A DNA stretch of 64,000 nucleotides from Aureococcus anophagefferens (GCF_000186865.1 NW_008705565.1:1917845-1981844); one strand, 5' to 3'; positions 1-10,004 are shown, counted from the stretch's first letter. Made by a program: numbers and translations. Notes: generated by a model from the sequence alone, not told the origin.

Positions 1-977
1 CGCCGCGTCGCGCAGCGGAAGGCCGCGAGCGCGCCGAGGGCCAGCGGCGCGGGCCGCGCGGCGCGCGACGGCGCCGCCGCGCCGCGGAGCGCGGCGTCGC
101 GCTCCCAGCCCGCGAAGGGCCGCGTCGCCCAGGTGCCCGCGGCGCGGAGGAAGGCGCTGTCCAGGGCCTCGCGCGCCGACGGCCGGTCGCCGGGGCGCTC
201 GCGCAGGAGGTCGAGCACGAACGCCGCGGCCGCCGGCGACGCGCGCCGCCGGTCGAGGTGCGCGCGCGCGTCGACGGCCTCCGCAGCGCCGCGGTTCGCC
301 AGGGCCGCCCGCGGCGCCGCGGCCTGGGGCGCGGGCCGGCCCGTGAGGAGCGCGTGCGCGAGGCACCCGAGGCTCCAGAGGTCGACGGACTCCGTCTGCG
401 GCTCGCGCCGCGCGACGACCTCGGGCGCGATGTAGTCGGGCGTGCCGCAGAGCGTGCGGCACTCGCCGGCGCCCGTCGCGCAGGCGACGCCGAAGTCGCA
501 GATCTTCGCGCCGCCCTCGCCCAGGAGCACGTTGCTGAGCTTGAGGTCGCGGTGCGCGACGCCGGCCGCGTGGAGGTACGCGACGCCCTCGAGGACCTGG
601 CGCAGGAGCGCCGCGGCGGCGGGCTCCTCCAGGCGGCCCAGGCGCCGGACGAGGGCCCGCAGGTCGCCGCCGCCGCAGTACTCGAGCACGAGCACCGTGT
701 AGCGGCCGCCGGGCGCCTCGTCGTCGCCCGCGAACGCCGCGCCGGGCGGCGACGACGTCTCGAAGGCGCCGTAGCACTCGACGACGCGCGCGTGGCGCAG
801 CGGCGCGTGCAGCGCCACCTCGCGGTCGAGCCGCGACGCGCTGACGCCCGCGGCCTCGAGCGCGGCCATGTCCACGACCTTCAGCGCCACCGTGCGCCCG
901 CTCGACCGCTCGATGGCGCGGAACACGGTCGCGAAGCCGCCGCGCCCGAGGTAGGCGCCCACGTCGTACGCCTCCAT
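1..977 (-). CDS. PLK4: PLK4-like Ser/Thr protein kinase, 3' end cut by window edge
   Basis: The frame is open from the ATG at 977 to the left edge (325 codons, no intron seen). It is a complete kinase domain. The Gly-loop GRGGFATV is at residues 11-18, the ATP-binding Lys is K33, the catalytic HRDLKLSN is at 142-149, DFG is at 161-163, and CGTPDYIAPE follows. The 'LSN' after HRDLK (most kinases have 'PEN') and the short N-terminus before the Gly-loop resemble polo-like kinase 4, the master kinase of centriole duplication. The polo boxes that would prove this lie beyond the window. Another polo-like or NEK-like kinase cannot be excluded. The neighbour upstream (stop at 1163) is on the same strand, leaving about 185 bp for a promoter. 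Confidence 0.8.
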   Translation of the reverse strand, partial: MEAYDVGAYLGRGGFATVFRAIERSSGRTVALKVVDMAALEAAGVSASRLDREVALHAPLRHARVVECYGAFETSSPPGAAFAGDDEAPGGRYTVLVLEYCGGGDLRALVRRLGRLEEPAAAALLRQVLEGVAYLHAAGVAHRDLKLSNVLLGEGGAKICDFGVACATGAGECRTLCGTPDYIAPEVVARREPQTESVDLWSLGCLAHALLTGRPAPQAAAPRAALANRGAAEAVDARAHLDRRRASPAAAAFVLDLLRERPGDRPSAREALDSAFLRAAGTWATRPFAGWERDAALRGAAAPSRAARPAPLALGALAAFRCATR

Positions 978-1162
978 GGTTCCGGGCAAGCGCGGCGGCG
1001 CTGTCACGACGCCGCTTGCGGTTTTGCGCGATTGGCGCCAAGAGCAAAGAGAAGGTCAGGAGTCATTCAAATAACCGAAACTAGAGTCAACGTGCACTAC
1101 CTTGCGCTCGTTGCCGACAGGTGGGTGCGCGCGGCTACGCATGCCTCTCTTCGACGACCCTC

Positions 1163-2570
1163 TTACCCCACTTCGACCAGCCCGTGGTCCGTCGCCCGCG
1201 CGCGGTCGAGCTCGCCGCGCCAGAACGCCGTCGTGAGCTTGCGGAGGTCGTAGGTCGTCCGGCTCGCGCGCGCGAACTCGGCCCGGAGCCGCGGCGCGTC
1301 GACCTCGGCCCAGGCGCGGACGAGCAGGACGGGCAGGCCCGCGAGGAGGTCGGCGACGAGCGGGTTGTGCTCGACGATGGGGATCGCGCCGCACAGGATC
1401 GCCTCCCAGTGGCGGTAGCAGTCGACGCCCGAGCCCGGCGGCGAGAGCACGAATTTGTGGCGGACCATGGCGGCGACGTAGGCGCGCGTGTCGCCGGCGT
1501 CGCGCCGCTTGACGCGCTCCTTGCCGACGTACGCGTTGGCGAGCGGCGCGCCGAGGCCCCGCGCGACGGTCCGCGCGACGGCCTCCCGGTAGTCGCGGGG
1601 CTTGTGGTTCGCGTAGACCGCGCCGTCCCGCGGCCCCGGGTTCGCCCAGGCCTCGAGCCAGGCGTTCTCGCGCTGCAGGCGCCGGCTGAAGACGCGGGGC
1701 ACGCCGAGGGGCACGTGGTGCAGCTTCGCCTGTGTGGAATTCAACCACTGGTTTGGGTGGTCCTGACCAAACTTGAGAATTCTCTAGCTCGGTCAAATCG
1801 AAGTCGATTCGGCCGATTTTTGGACGGATCGATCGCTCTCGTCAAGTTCTCGAAGCCCAGCCGAAGAGCTCGTGTCAAAACATTCGAATACGCTCACATT
1901 GAAGTCGGGTTGAAGATTTGGTTTCCACACAGAGCTTCGCGTGGAGCACCCACCGCGCGGACCCGCGCGTGTCGCCGACGGCCGCGTCGCCCGGCGCGCG
2001 GCCCCGGGGCCGGTCGAGGGAGCCGGAGCCGGCCCTGACGACGGGGAAGTGCTGCGATACGAACCAGCGCCGCAGCTTCGGCGCGAGCAGCAGATCCTCG
2101 AGGTCGCGCTCGCCCGCGCCGCACGTCGCGGCCGCGCGGCGCAGCACGCCCGGGTGGAAGGGCGACCCGAAGGCCGCGGACCCCAGCGACAGGACCACGA
2201 AGGCCTCGACGCCACCGTGCGCCGCGAGCGCCGGCGCGCCCGCGCGGAGGAACGCGCAGAGCGCCGACGCGTTGAACGCGGACGCCTGCAGGTCGACGAC
2301 GGGCACGGCGGCCCGGGGCGCGAAGCCCGGCGCGAAGGCCGCCGCGACGCCCGCGCCGTCCTCCGCGGCGAAGCGGTAGTCCGCGGCGTCGCGCAGGTAG
2401 GCGAAGCGGTCGTCGACGAGGGCCGACGCGAGGGCCCGCGGCGTCGCCGGCGACCCGAGCGCGCGCCGCACCTGGGCCAGCAAGAAGTGGTCGCCGCCGG
2501 CGCGCAGCGACGCGTTCTCCAAGGGTTGCGCGCCGGCGGCTGCGACGAGCAGCAGCAGCGCGCGCATCAT
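1163..2570 (-). CDS. Exostosin-like (GT47) glycosyltransferase with an introner intron
   Basis: Two exons, 2570-1941 and 1729-1163, are joined across an introner. The joined frame reads VLH/AKLHHVPLG without loss. The protein starts with a hydrophobic signal or anchor (MMRALLLLVAAAGA). An in-frame ATG at 2606 is possible, but the hydrophobic core starts at 2570. The C-terminal exon carries the exostosin-type nucleotide-sugar region, HKFVLSPPGSGVDCYRHWEA followed by LCGAIPIVEHN. The family transfers sugars in the secretory pathway, typically in the Golgi, so a role in cell-wall or exopolysaccharide synthesis is likely. Substrate is unknown. Family assignment rests on the C-terminal motif; the N-terminal half is not recognisable to me. 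Confidence 0.75.
1730..1932 (+). mobile_element. Introner, 203-bp subfamily (copy 1), antisense to its host gene
   Basis: The terminal inverted repeats are CTGTGTGG and CCACACAG. The 8-bp duplication reads GCGAAGCT on the host (minus) strand at 1940-1933 and 1729-1722. The intron is inferred as 1940-1730 (211 nt, GC-AG), made of the left duplicate plus the element. Confidence 0.9.
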
Positions 2571-2606
2571 CCCATCGTCGATTCGGATTGGGCTGCTTCC
2601 CTGCAA

Positions 2607-2781
2607 GGTCAGTGCAACAACCTCGGGTGCGCACCCCCTTCAGTAACTTGGCCAACAACAATCTTGAGACACCTGGGTTTATAAACGTCTGTGGCGGGCT
2701 TCTCTCTTGGGCCGCCTCTCTCTTGACGCGCGGCGTCGGTGCTTGCTTCTTGGGGCCTCGCGCGCTCCGGCCGGGCTCAGA
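2607..2781. other. Intergenic segment upstream of the GT47 gene
   Basis: This is the presumed promoter/5' region of the minus-strand GT47 gene and the distal 3' flank of the His-rich gene. It lies beside the transposon at 2782-3267. I see no ORF of conserved character. Confidence 0.5.
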
Positions 2782-3267
2782 CACTTACCAATCGACGGAC
2801 CAAGTTGCAGTGAAATGTATCGCTCGGCTGAAACGTCGTCTTTCGCTCGAGACGATGTGGTTGGTCGGCGGCGCGGGGCTGCGTCCGGGGTTCGGGGGGG
2901 GGCGAAGGTGCTATGCCCGCGCGGCTGCCGCCCGGAATCGGGGCGACGAGAGCGGGGTTCGCTTGGCATAGCACCTTCGAGCACCCAGAACCTCGCCGCG
3001 GGGACCGCCTTGCGCGCGGGGAAGAGAGAGGGAAAAATGATCTCAGCTTCTGCGTGTTCCCGAGACGAGCGGGCTGAAGTTTTGGAATGCCCGACCCCGG
3101 ATTCCCACTGCGAAGTGTGCTCAGTTTCTCTCCCCCTGGCCTGAAACATGCCAAACCCAGCATCAGAGATCGTGCGACCATCATACGACGACGTCCAACC
3201 ACTTTTCGAAAGTAAACTTCTAGGTTCAATAAGTTAAAGTTGCGTTCCGGCCGACGATTGGTAAGTG
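2782..3267. mobile_element. 486-bp MITE-like element with inverted repeats and 5-bp duplication
   Basis: The left end CACTTACCAATCG and right end CGATTGGTAAGTG are perfect inverted repeats, and similarity continues a few bases inward (CGG/CCG). The flanks are TCAGA at 2777-2781 and TCAGA at 3268-3272, a 5-bp direct repeat that fits a target-site duplication. No transposase-like frame is inside, so it would be non-autonomous. A CAC start with GTG end recalls CACTA-type transposons, but those usually make 3-bp duplications, so the superfamily is left open. The right edge abuts the stop codon (3268-3270, minus strand) of the neighbouring gene. Confidence 0.75.
2903..2979. repeat. Inner inverted repeat (15-bp arms) inside the MITE
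   Basis: CGAAGGTGCTATGCC (2903-2917) is perfectly complementary to 2965-2979, with a 47-nt GC-rich loop. It could be a second, nested miniature element or a structured core. I see no clear duplication around it. Confidence 0.7.
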
Positions 3268-4591
3268 TCAGAGGAGCGCGAACGCGGCGGCCGCGAGGGC
3301 GGACGCGGCCGCGGCGCCGAGCTTGGCGGCGCCGTCGGACTCCTCGGGCACCGCGTCGCCGTGGTCGTGGCCGTCGTGGTCGTCGTGGGTCTCTTCTTCC
3401 GCGCCGTGGTCGTGGCCGTCGTGGTCGTCGTGGTGCTCCTCCGGGGCGGCGACGCCCGCGCAGGTCATGTCGCAGTCGAGGTCCAAGTGCGTCGCGAGAT
3501 TGAACTCCCACTCGCACTCGTAGTAGGCCTGGAAGAGGTCGGCGCACGCGGTCTCCGCGTGCGTCGAACACGCGTGGGCCCAGTGCTCGCTCGCCTGGGC
3601 CTCGTCGCACGTCGCGAATTCGTCCAGGAACGAATCGTCCTCGTGCTCGTCCTCGTGCTCGTCCTCGTGCTCGTCCTCGTGCTCGTCGTGCTCGTCCTCG
3701 TCGTGCTCCGCGTGTTGCCAGCACTCCTCGACGGCCGCGATTTGCGCGGCGCAGAACTCGTCCACCGGGTCGTCGTCCTCGTAGGAGTAGGACCACAACT
3801 GGGTCTCGAGCGGCGGCACCGTGCCGTCGAGCGAGTAGCCCTCGTAGCCGCAGGGCTCGAAGGCGAAGCACGCGGACGCGTCGAGGTCCGCGAAGCCGAA
3901 GCCCTCGAAGTAGGCCTTGGCGGCCGGGGGCGAGCAGACGCCCGTGCAGTCCTCGTAAAAGACCATGAGCTCGTCGCCCTCGGCGCACTTGACGCAGTCG
4001 GCCCAGTCCGTGCGGTCGGCGAACTCCGCGCGGTGCTCGTCGTCGTCGTGGAAGAACCTACCACGTGCGTCGGTCAAGATATTTTCCCGGTCAACATCTC
4101 TCGAACATCGTCGCGGGCGCGGGACGCCGGGAGGAACCCGCACGACGCGCACGCGGAGGGCGGCGCGGGCGACGCCATGATCCAGTCGTCGTCCAGGCCG
4201 TTCGTGGCGTCCGTGGCCACGTAGCCGTCCATGCCGTAGCAAAACGTCGTGGACGAGTGCGCGGAGCAGTCGTCGGACGGGGTCTCGGTCGCGAAGCCGC
4301 CGAGGCGGCTCGGCGCCGCGCGCGGGGGCGCGGCCGCGGCGCGGTCGACGGGGACCGGCCCCGCCGCGGCGGCGGCGGCGAAGTCCGCCCCCGTGAGCTT
4401 GCCGCTCGCGGCGAAGGCCTCCTTGAGGATCGGGTGGCGGTTTCCACCAATTTCTTGGGCTTGAGCGAAGGCTTCGACGCCTTGGCGAGCTTCCGCTTCA
4501 GAGCACGATCTAGCTTGAACGCGCCGGTCTTCTGGGTCGCCGCGACCGCCGAAGCGGCCAGAGAGAGGAGCGTCAGGACCGAGAGGGGCAT
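3268..4591 (-). CDS. Secreted or GPI-anchored acidic/His-rich Cys protein, function unknown
   Basis: I infer three exons: 4591-4481, 4421-4138 and 4057-3268 (394 aa). Intron 1 is 59 nt, GC-AG; intron 2 is 80 nt, GT-AG. The combination keeps one frame and joins coding stretches that otherwise lie in three frames. The protein has a signal peptide (MPLSVLTLLSLAASAVAA), a Cys-rich middle (pairs such as CVKC and CTGVC), an EHED tandem run near 3650-3690, two HHDDHDGHDHG-type clusters, and an Ala-rich hydrophobic tail that could be a GPI signal. The His/Asp clusters suggest metal binding, an inference only. I recognise no family. The stop codon touches a transposon insertion. Confidence 0.6.
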
Positions 4592-4755
4592 GGCAGCTGG
4601 ACTGAAACTTGCAGCGCGCTCGGCGAGCGGCACGCGACTCGGCGGCAAATCGGAGTCCTCCGACCCCGTGTTATCCCCTCCCGAGAGTCCTACGTTTGCA
4701 GACGCATCCCGGCAAATCCGAGTCGGGCAAATCCGAGGTTAGGCTCGCGCGCCCC

Positions 4756-5839
4756 CTAGGGCCGCGGGAGCCGGAGCGCGCGGCAGACCGCGTTGCAGCG
4801 GTGCGTGGCGCGGAAGTCGGAGATGCCGCGCGCGCCGAGGTTGCCCAACCCGAAGCCGCGGCCGTCGCGGCTGTGGATCTGCGGGTCCGTGAAGAAGTCG
4901 CCGACGCCCTGGAGGTCGACGACGACGAGCGCGCCGCGGGAGCGGTGGTACGTGTAGTGGGAGAAGGCCTGGGGCACGTCGCGCGCGCTGCAGATCTTGC
5001 CCGTGTTGTCGCTGTGCTTCGTGTAGTCGCCGCGAATCAAGGACTCGAGGTTCGCCAGCCCCCGCGGCAGCTCCAAGACTCGCGACGTCAGGAACGCGAT
5101 CTTGTTCGCGCGCGAGTTCGCCGCGACGGCAGGCTCCGCGTTGTACTCGCGCGCGTAGGCTTCGGAGATCATCTGCGTCTGCGCCTACGGGGTCGGATGT
5201 CTTCTCGCCTCCCGGCGAGAATCGCGCGAAGAAGCGCGCCCGTCGCTCGACGCCGGTCCGCGCCTCGTCGAAGTGGGCGCGCCGCTGCTTCTCCGCGTCG
5301 AGGCCGAGGCCGCGCTTGAAGACCTTGGCGACCATCTCCGTGTACTCGACGCCGCCCGTGCCGCCGCGCGTCGGGTCGAACTCGTTGCACGGCAGCGCCA
5401 CGCGCATGCCGCCCTCGCCGAGCGGCCGCGACTCGACGATGACCCAGGTGCGCTGGGATTCCCAGCGCGCCGCGGTCGCGTCGTAGGACCAGGCCAGCGC
5501 GCACGTGGCGGACCGCGGGACGCCCGGCGGCGGCGCGCCGACGCGCGGGCAGCCGAGCAGCCGCGGCGGCGGCGCCCACCGCGCCGCGAACGCCGCCGGA
5601 GCGCGCTGCGGCGCGGGTCGCGGCGCGGGTCGCGGCGCCGGGCGCGGCGCGGGCCGCGGCGCGGGCGCGCCTCCCTGGCCCGAGAGGCGCCGCGCCAGCG
5701 CTTCGTCGCCGGAGGTGTCGGGAACCGCGCGCTTCTTCTGCCGGCGCGCTTCCTCCGCGCCGAGGCGCCGCGCGAGCGCGGAGTCGCCGCGAGTGTTGTC
5801 GTCGTCGTCGCGCGTGAGATCGATGATGCCGCGCTTCAT
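4756..5839 (-). CDS. Alpha-kinase (MHCK/EF2K type) with UIM-like N-terminus
   Basis: The exons are 5839-5264 and 5178-4756, with a proposed 85-nt GC-AG intron; the junction is tentative because a second AG lies 6 nt downstream in frame. The protein is about 332 aa. The N-terminus repeats 'ALARRL' twice in acidic context, resembling ubiquitin-interacting-motif-like helices, then a Pro/Arg/Ala linker. The alpha-kinase fold follows: MVAKVFK (ATP-binding Lys), AYAREYN, DNTGKI, QAFSHYTYHRSRGALVVVDL, QGVG, FTDPQIHS, GNLGARGI and the terminal THRCNAVCRAL zinc-site motif. Alpha-kinases phosphorylate Ser/Thr, often in helical substrates such as myosin heavy chain or EF2. The actual substrate is unknown. 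It is head-to-head with the next gene, 149 bp apart. Confidence 0.85.
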
Positions 5840-5988
5840 GTTGTTGCGCGGCGTCTGTCGTGCTGCTGCGCGGCCGAAGCAGGCACCAGACTCGGATCAC
5901 TCTTGTTGCTCGCGGCAACCAGGCTGCACCAACCGCTTCAAGCAAAGCAAGCGGCCGCGATGTGGCCGTAAGCGGCAGCCCCGGCGCG

Positions 5989-8182
5989 ATGTCGACGTAC
6001 GGCGGCACGACGAGCAATGGCGAGAAGACCTACGAGGACCAGCCCCCGCAACCGATGGAGATCTCGACGGACTTCGAGGCGCACGGCGGTACTTTGGAGA
6101 TGCCCGTGCGCTGCATCCGCGACGGCAAGCCGCGGGCCGTGCTGCTGGCGGCGGCGCTCTGCGGCATCGCCGTCGTCCTGACCGTCGCGTACCGCGCGAC
6201 GGCGTCGCGCGTCCACGGCGCGGTGTCGGAGCCGCTGGCGCCGAACTCCGCGGCGGCGACGCCGCGGCCGACGCCGCGGCCGACGGCGGCCGCCGCCGCG
6301 GCCGCGGCCGCGGCCGAGCCGCCCGCGCCGACGCCGCGGCCCGTCGGCTCCTCCGGGAGCGCGCGCACCTTCTACGTCGACGTCGCCGGCTCCGACGCGG
6401 GCGCCGGCACGGCGTCGCGCCCCTTCGCGACGGCGCGCGCCGCCGTCAGGGCGTCGCGCGCGTCGCTCGCCGCCGGCGCGCCCTCGAGCGAGATCGCCTT
6501 CGGCGCGGGCATCCACTACGTCTCCGAGCCCATCGCCCTCGGTGCGGGCGACGGCGGGACGACGCTCCGCGGCGACGACGGCGCGTGGCTCAGCGGCGGG
6601 CTGCCCATCAACGCGACCTGCTGGCAGCTCGTGCTCTACAAGCACCCGGTCTACAGCGCCATCTGGGCCGCGCAGACGACGGACATCGAGGGCGACAAGG
6701 CGGAGCTCCACGCGCAGTCGTCGACGCAGCTCACGTTCCTCTGGAAGTGCGACCTGCGGGCCGCGCTCGGCGGCGCGGACCCGCCGGCCACCGTGGACAT
6801 GCTCCGCGTCGGCGACGCCTACGCGTCGGCCGCGCGCTTCCCCGACGAGGGCTGGCTCTACGCGAGCGAGGTGGCCCGCGCGTCGAAAACGAAGGCGACG
6901 CTCACGACCGTCGAGCTCGTCGCGCGCGACGGGTCCTTCTACTTTGCGGGCGACCCGTCGACGTCGCTGCCCGTGGGCATGATGGTCGCGGGCTTCTCCT
7001 GCAGCTGCCACGTCCAGGCGCTGACGACCCCGTTCCTGGGCGCCGTCGTCCGCTGTGTGCAAATCAACAGCTGGTTTGGGACGTCCCGACCAAACTTTGA
7101 GCTTCTCTAGCTCGGTCAAATCGAAGTCGATTCGGCTGACTTTTGGACGAATCGAGTGCTCTCGTCGAGTTCTCGAAGCACGGCCGAAGAGCTCGCGTCG
7201 AAACTGTCTCATACGCGCACATTGAAGTCGAGTTGAAGATTTGATTCGCACGCAGGTCGTCCAGAGCGCGATCGTCCGCGCGAACCTGACCTTCGTGCAG
7301 GGCGGCATGTCGACGAGCCACGGTGCGCGCGCTTCTTCGGGAACGTCGCTCGTCACTTCCTTTGTCGTAGGCAACTGGGACCCGGCCCTCGAGGGCGCGG
7401 ACATCCGGCGCATCGCGACGTTCTCGCTCGAGTGCGGCTCGGGCCGCGACTGCGACGCCGACGAGCGCGCGGCGTTCGCGGGGCTCGTGGAGAAGGCCGA
7501 GCTCGACTCGGAGACGGAGCTCCGCTTCTACGTCGAGGATTTGCGGGCGCTGAGCGAGGAGGAGTGGTGGTACGAGGCGGACCTCGAGACGCTCTTCGTC
7601 TGGCCCACGTACTCGCTGACGACGCACGCGACGCGCGTCTTCACGGGCATGACCTGGCAGTCGGATGTCGTCGTCCCGATCATCCGCGCGCCCGTCGTCG
7701 TCGACGGCGCGAGCGACGTGGAAATCCGCGGCCTCGGCTTCGCGGACACGACGGGCCGCCGCGACACGGACTCGCGGGTGTTGCCGTCCGAGGCCGCCGT
7801 CGACGAGGACGCGTCGGTCCACGTGCGGAGCGGCGCGCGCGTTTCCGTCGCCGGCTGCCGCTTCGACCTCCTCGCCGGCGCGGGCGTGCGCGTCCACGCG
7901 GCCGCGGAGGACGTCGCCGTCTCCGACTCGACCTTCGTGCTCGCGAAGCAGCCCGTGGCGACGCTCGAGGGGAGCCTCGGCGCCGCGCCGACGCTGCCCT
8001 GCCTCAGCCGCCAGGACGCGCTCGACGCGGGCGGCTTCTTCGACGACGTCGGCCCCTACGTCATGGCCGCGACGCGGCTCCCCTACGGCGACGACGAGGT
8101 CTGCGCCGCCGCGTGCGACGCGACGCGCCTCTGGCGCGCGACGCAGTCCACGGGCGCCGTCGTCGGGCTCGCGTCCTGTTAA
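5989..8182 (+). CDS. Type II membrane protein with parallel beta-helix-like ectodomain
   Basis: Exons 5989-7044 and 7256-8182 (660 aa) are split by an introner; the junction reads GAVV/QSAIVRANLTF. A short cytosolic N-terminus is followed by one transmembrane helix (AVLLAAALCGIAVVLTVAY, about residues 43-61), an Ala/Pro/Thr-rich stalk with repeated TPRP, and a large extracellular part. That part starts TFYVDVAGSDAGAGTASRPF, a motif typical of right-handed beta-helix proteins acting on polysaccharides, and later has repeated 'VSVAGCRFDLLAGAGVRVH'-like rungs. I suspect a polysaccharide lyase or glycosidase-like fold, but cannot name catalytic residues. Its stop codon overlaps the stop of the convergent methyltransferase gene. 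Confidence 0.7.
7053..7255 (+). mobile_element. Introner, 203-bp subfamily (copy 2), sense
   Basis: Ends are CTGTGTGC and GCACGCAG-like. The left duplicate is GTCGTCCG (7045-7052) and the right is GTCGTCCA (7256-7263), one mismatch. The inferred intron is 7045-7255, GT-AG, 211 nt. Confidence 0.9.
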
Positions 8183-8976
8183 GTGTCATACCGCAAGACG
8201 CCCACCGTGGGCTGCGGCGACCCGTCGAACACGTCCGCGACGCCCCCCGGCACGTCGACGTCGACGAACTCGGCGTCGCGGAAGCGGCGGAACGCGTCGA
8301 GGAACGACTCGCGGCCCCGCCGCCCGGGGTCGCAGACGACGACGTCCCGGCCCGGCGCGACGTAGCGCCCGAGGCGCTCGCCGAGCGCCGCGGCGACGTC
8401 CGCGTTGTAGAGCAGGTCCGCGGCGACGACGACGTCGGCCCAGGCCAGGTCGTCGGCGTCGGCCTCGAGGACGTCCAGGTAGGCCGTCGAAAAGTCCGTC
8501 GGCGGCGGCGCGTGCGAAGCGCGCGCGGCGGCGAGGAACGCGAGCGGCACGGCCTCGACGTCCGTCGCGCGCGTCGCGGCGCCGAGCACGACGGACGCGA
8601 AGAGCGACGGCAGGCCCGCGCCCGCGCCGAGCTCGAGCACGTGCCGCGGCGCCGGCGCGCGCGCGCCGAGCTCCGCGGCCGCCGCGTAGGCCGACGGCCA
8701 GACGCCGAGCGCGCCGTGCGGGTCGCCGAGCTCGTTGACCGCGCGGAACCGCGGGTGCTCCGGGTGCGCGACGGACAGGAGGCCGTCGACGTCCGGGTCC
8801 GAGCTCGCCGTGAGGCAGCAGAGCTCGACGCCGCGCCAGGACGAGCACGTGGGCTCCACGGCCCAGTCGTCGACGCGCTCGGGCAGGTGGTTCAGGCGGC
8901 CGCTTGCTGCGAGCGCTGATGCTTGCGCGGCGAGGAGCACAAGGGCGTGCACGAGTTTTGTTGTCGACGCTTGCAT
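8179..8976 (-). CDS. Secretory- or plastid-targeted class I methyltransferase
   Basis: The protein is 265 aa from the ATG at 8976, chosen because it opens a signal-peptide-like stretch (LVHALVLLAAQASALAAS). 'ASALAAS' is reminiscent of the ASAFAP cleavage motif of heterokont plastid proteins. The SAM-binding motif I is HVLELGAGAGLPSLFAS (about residues 112-128), a motif II-like acidic TDVE comes later, and DVVVAADLLYN is the motif IV/post-I region. This pattern is that of the methyltransferase-16 (METTL21/EFM7-like) group, which mostly methylate lysines of proteins. Substrate is unknown. The stop codon TAA (8179-8181) overlaps the TAA of the convergent gene (8180-8182). Confidence 0.75.
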   Translation of the reverse strand: MQASTTKLVHALVLLAAQASALAASGRLNHLPERVDDWAVEPTCSSWRGVELCCLTASSDPDVDGLLSVAHPEHPRFRAVNELGDPHGALGVWPSAYAAAAELGARAPAPRHVLELGAGAGLPSLFASVVLGAATRATDVEAVPLAFLAAARASHAPPPTDFSTAYLDVLEADADDLAWADVVVAADLLYNADVAAALGERLGRYVAPGRDVVVCDPGRRGRESFLDAFRRFRDAEFVDVDVPGGVADVFDGSPQPTVGVLRYDT

Positions 8977-9202
8977 GGCTCTTAGCACCGATCCACTTGG
9001 TCTGCAATGAACGCTGATGCTTTTGCGGCTGCAGCGTTTGCGCTTGGGACCCCGGAACGCGCTGCCATGCCTCTTGAGCAGCAAGAGTCAAGTTGAATGC
9101 AACATGAACTAAGGGGCAGGGACGCTCGGCGACGCGTGGAACAACACCGCGGCATCGCCGGAGACACGACGATGAACACCAGTGCGCTACTAGCTCGAGA
9201 TC

Positions 9203-9919
9203 TTAGGACTTCTCCTTCCGCGCGGCCTTCTTCGCCGCCTTCCGCGCCTTCTTCCGCGCGGCCGCGTCGTCGTCGTCGTCGGCGGCCTCGCGCTTCTTCT
9301 TCTTCTTCTTCTTCTCGACGACGGGCGGCGGCGTCGCGTCGTCGGCGTCCTCGGCCGCGGCGCGCGTCTTCTTCTCGCGCTTCTTCTTCTTCTCCGGAGC
9401 CGCCGCCTGGCCGAGGATGGCCTTGAGGTCGTTCTCGCCGACGGCCTTGAGGTCCTTCTTCTTGTGGTGCCCGCGCGGCGCGACGAACTTCTTGCTGCGC
9501 TTCGCGGCGCGCCTCCGGCGCTCCTCCTCCTCATCGGACGACTCGTCGGACGACGACGCCGCGTCGGCGGGCGCGCCGTACTTGGCGCTGAGGCTCGCGA
9601 GGGCGTTGCTGAAGCCGCTCGCCGTCGTCCCAAAGGCTGTGTTGCCGCCGCCGTCGAGCTCGAGGCCCAGGCCCTGGCCCTCGAGGCGCCGCTCGACGGT
9701 GACGTGCTTGACGATGCCCTCGCCCTTCTTGCCGAGGCCCTGGCCCTCCTTCCAGCCCATGGACTTCATCATCTTCTCCGCCAGCGAGCCCGTGAGCGCC
9801 GATTGCGTGCGCGTCGGCACGGGCGGGCCGTCGGCGTCGTCGGCGGCCGCGCTGGAGGAGGACATAGCTGTAGTGGCAGTCATCGCTGATGGTGCCGCAG
9901 CTTTGGCGGACCGTGTCAT
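9203..9919 (-). CDS. G-patch domain protein with Lys/Glu-rich tail
   Basis: The protein is 238 aa. The G-patch motif sits at about residues 46-87: AEKMMKSMGWKEGQGLGKKG, then GLGLELDG. The rest is acidic Ser and Lys/Arg-rich low complexity ending KKAARKEKS, consistent with a nucleolar or RNA-processing protein. G-patches bind and activate DEAH RNA helicases; PINX1 and GPATCH4 have the same N-terminal G-patch plus basic tail, but I cannot choose between them. In-frame ATGs at about residues 13 and 19 are alternative starts. No introns. Confidence 0.8.
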   Translation of the reverse strand: MTRSAKAAAPSAMTATTAMSSSSAAADDADGPPVPTRTQSALTGSLAEKMMKSMGWKEGQGLGKKGEGIVKHVTVERRLEGQGLGLELDGGGNTAFGTTASGFSNALASLSAKYGAPADAASSSDESSDEEEERRRRAAKRSKKFVAPRGHHKKKDLKAVGENDLKAILGQAAAPEKKKKREKKTRAAAEDADDATPPPVVEKKKKKKKREAADDDDDAAARKKARKAAKKAARKEKS

Positions 9920-10004
9920 CGATATCGCCTTGAGCTGGCGGGGGTCGACGGGGGTTTATCCAGGTGGGATCGCGGGTGCGCGGGGCCAGGGGACGCGGCT
10001 GCGC

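Noticed and set aside
2777..3988. 403-aa minus-strand frame running through the MITE into the His-rich gene
   Set aside because: Arg/Gly-rich shadow; it ignores the transposon boundary and the gene's proper frame.
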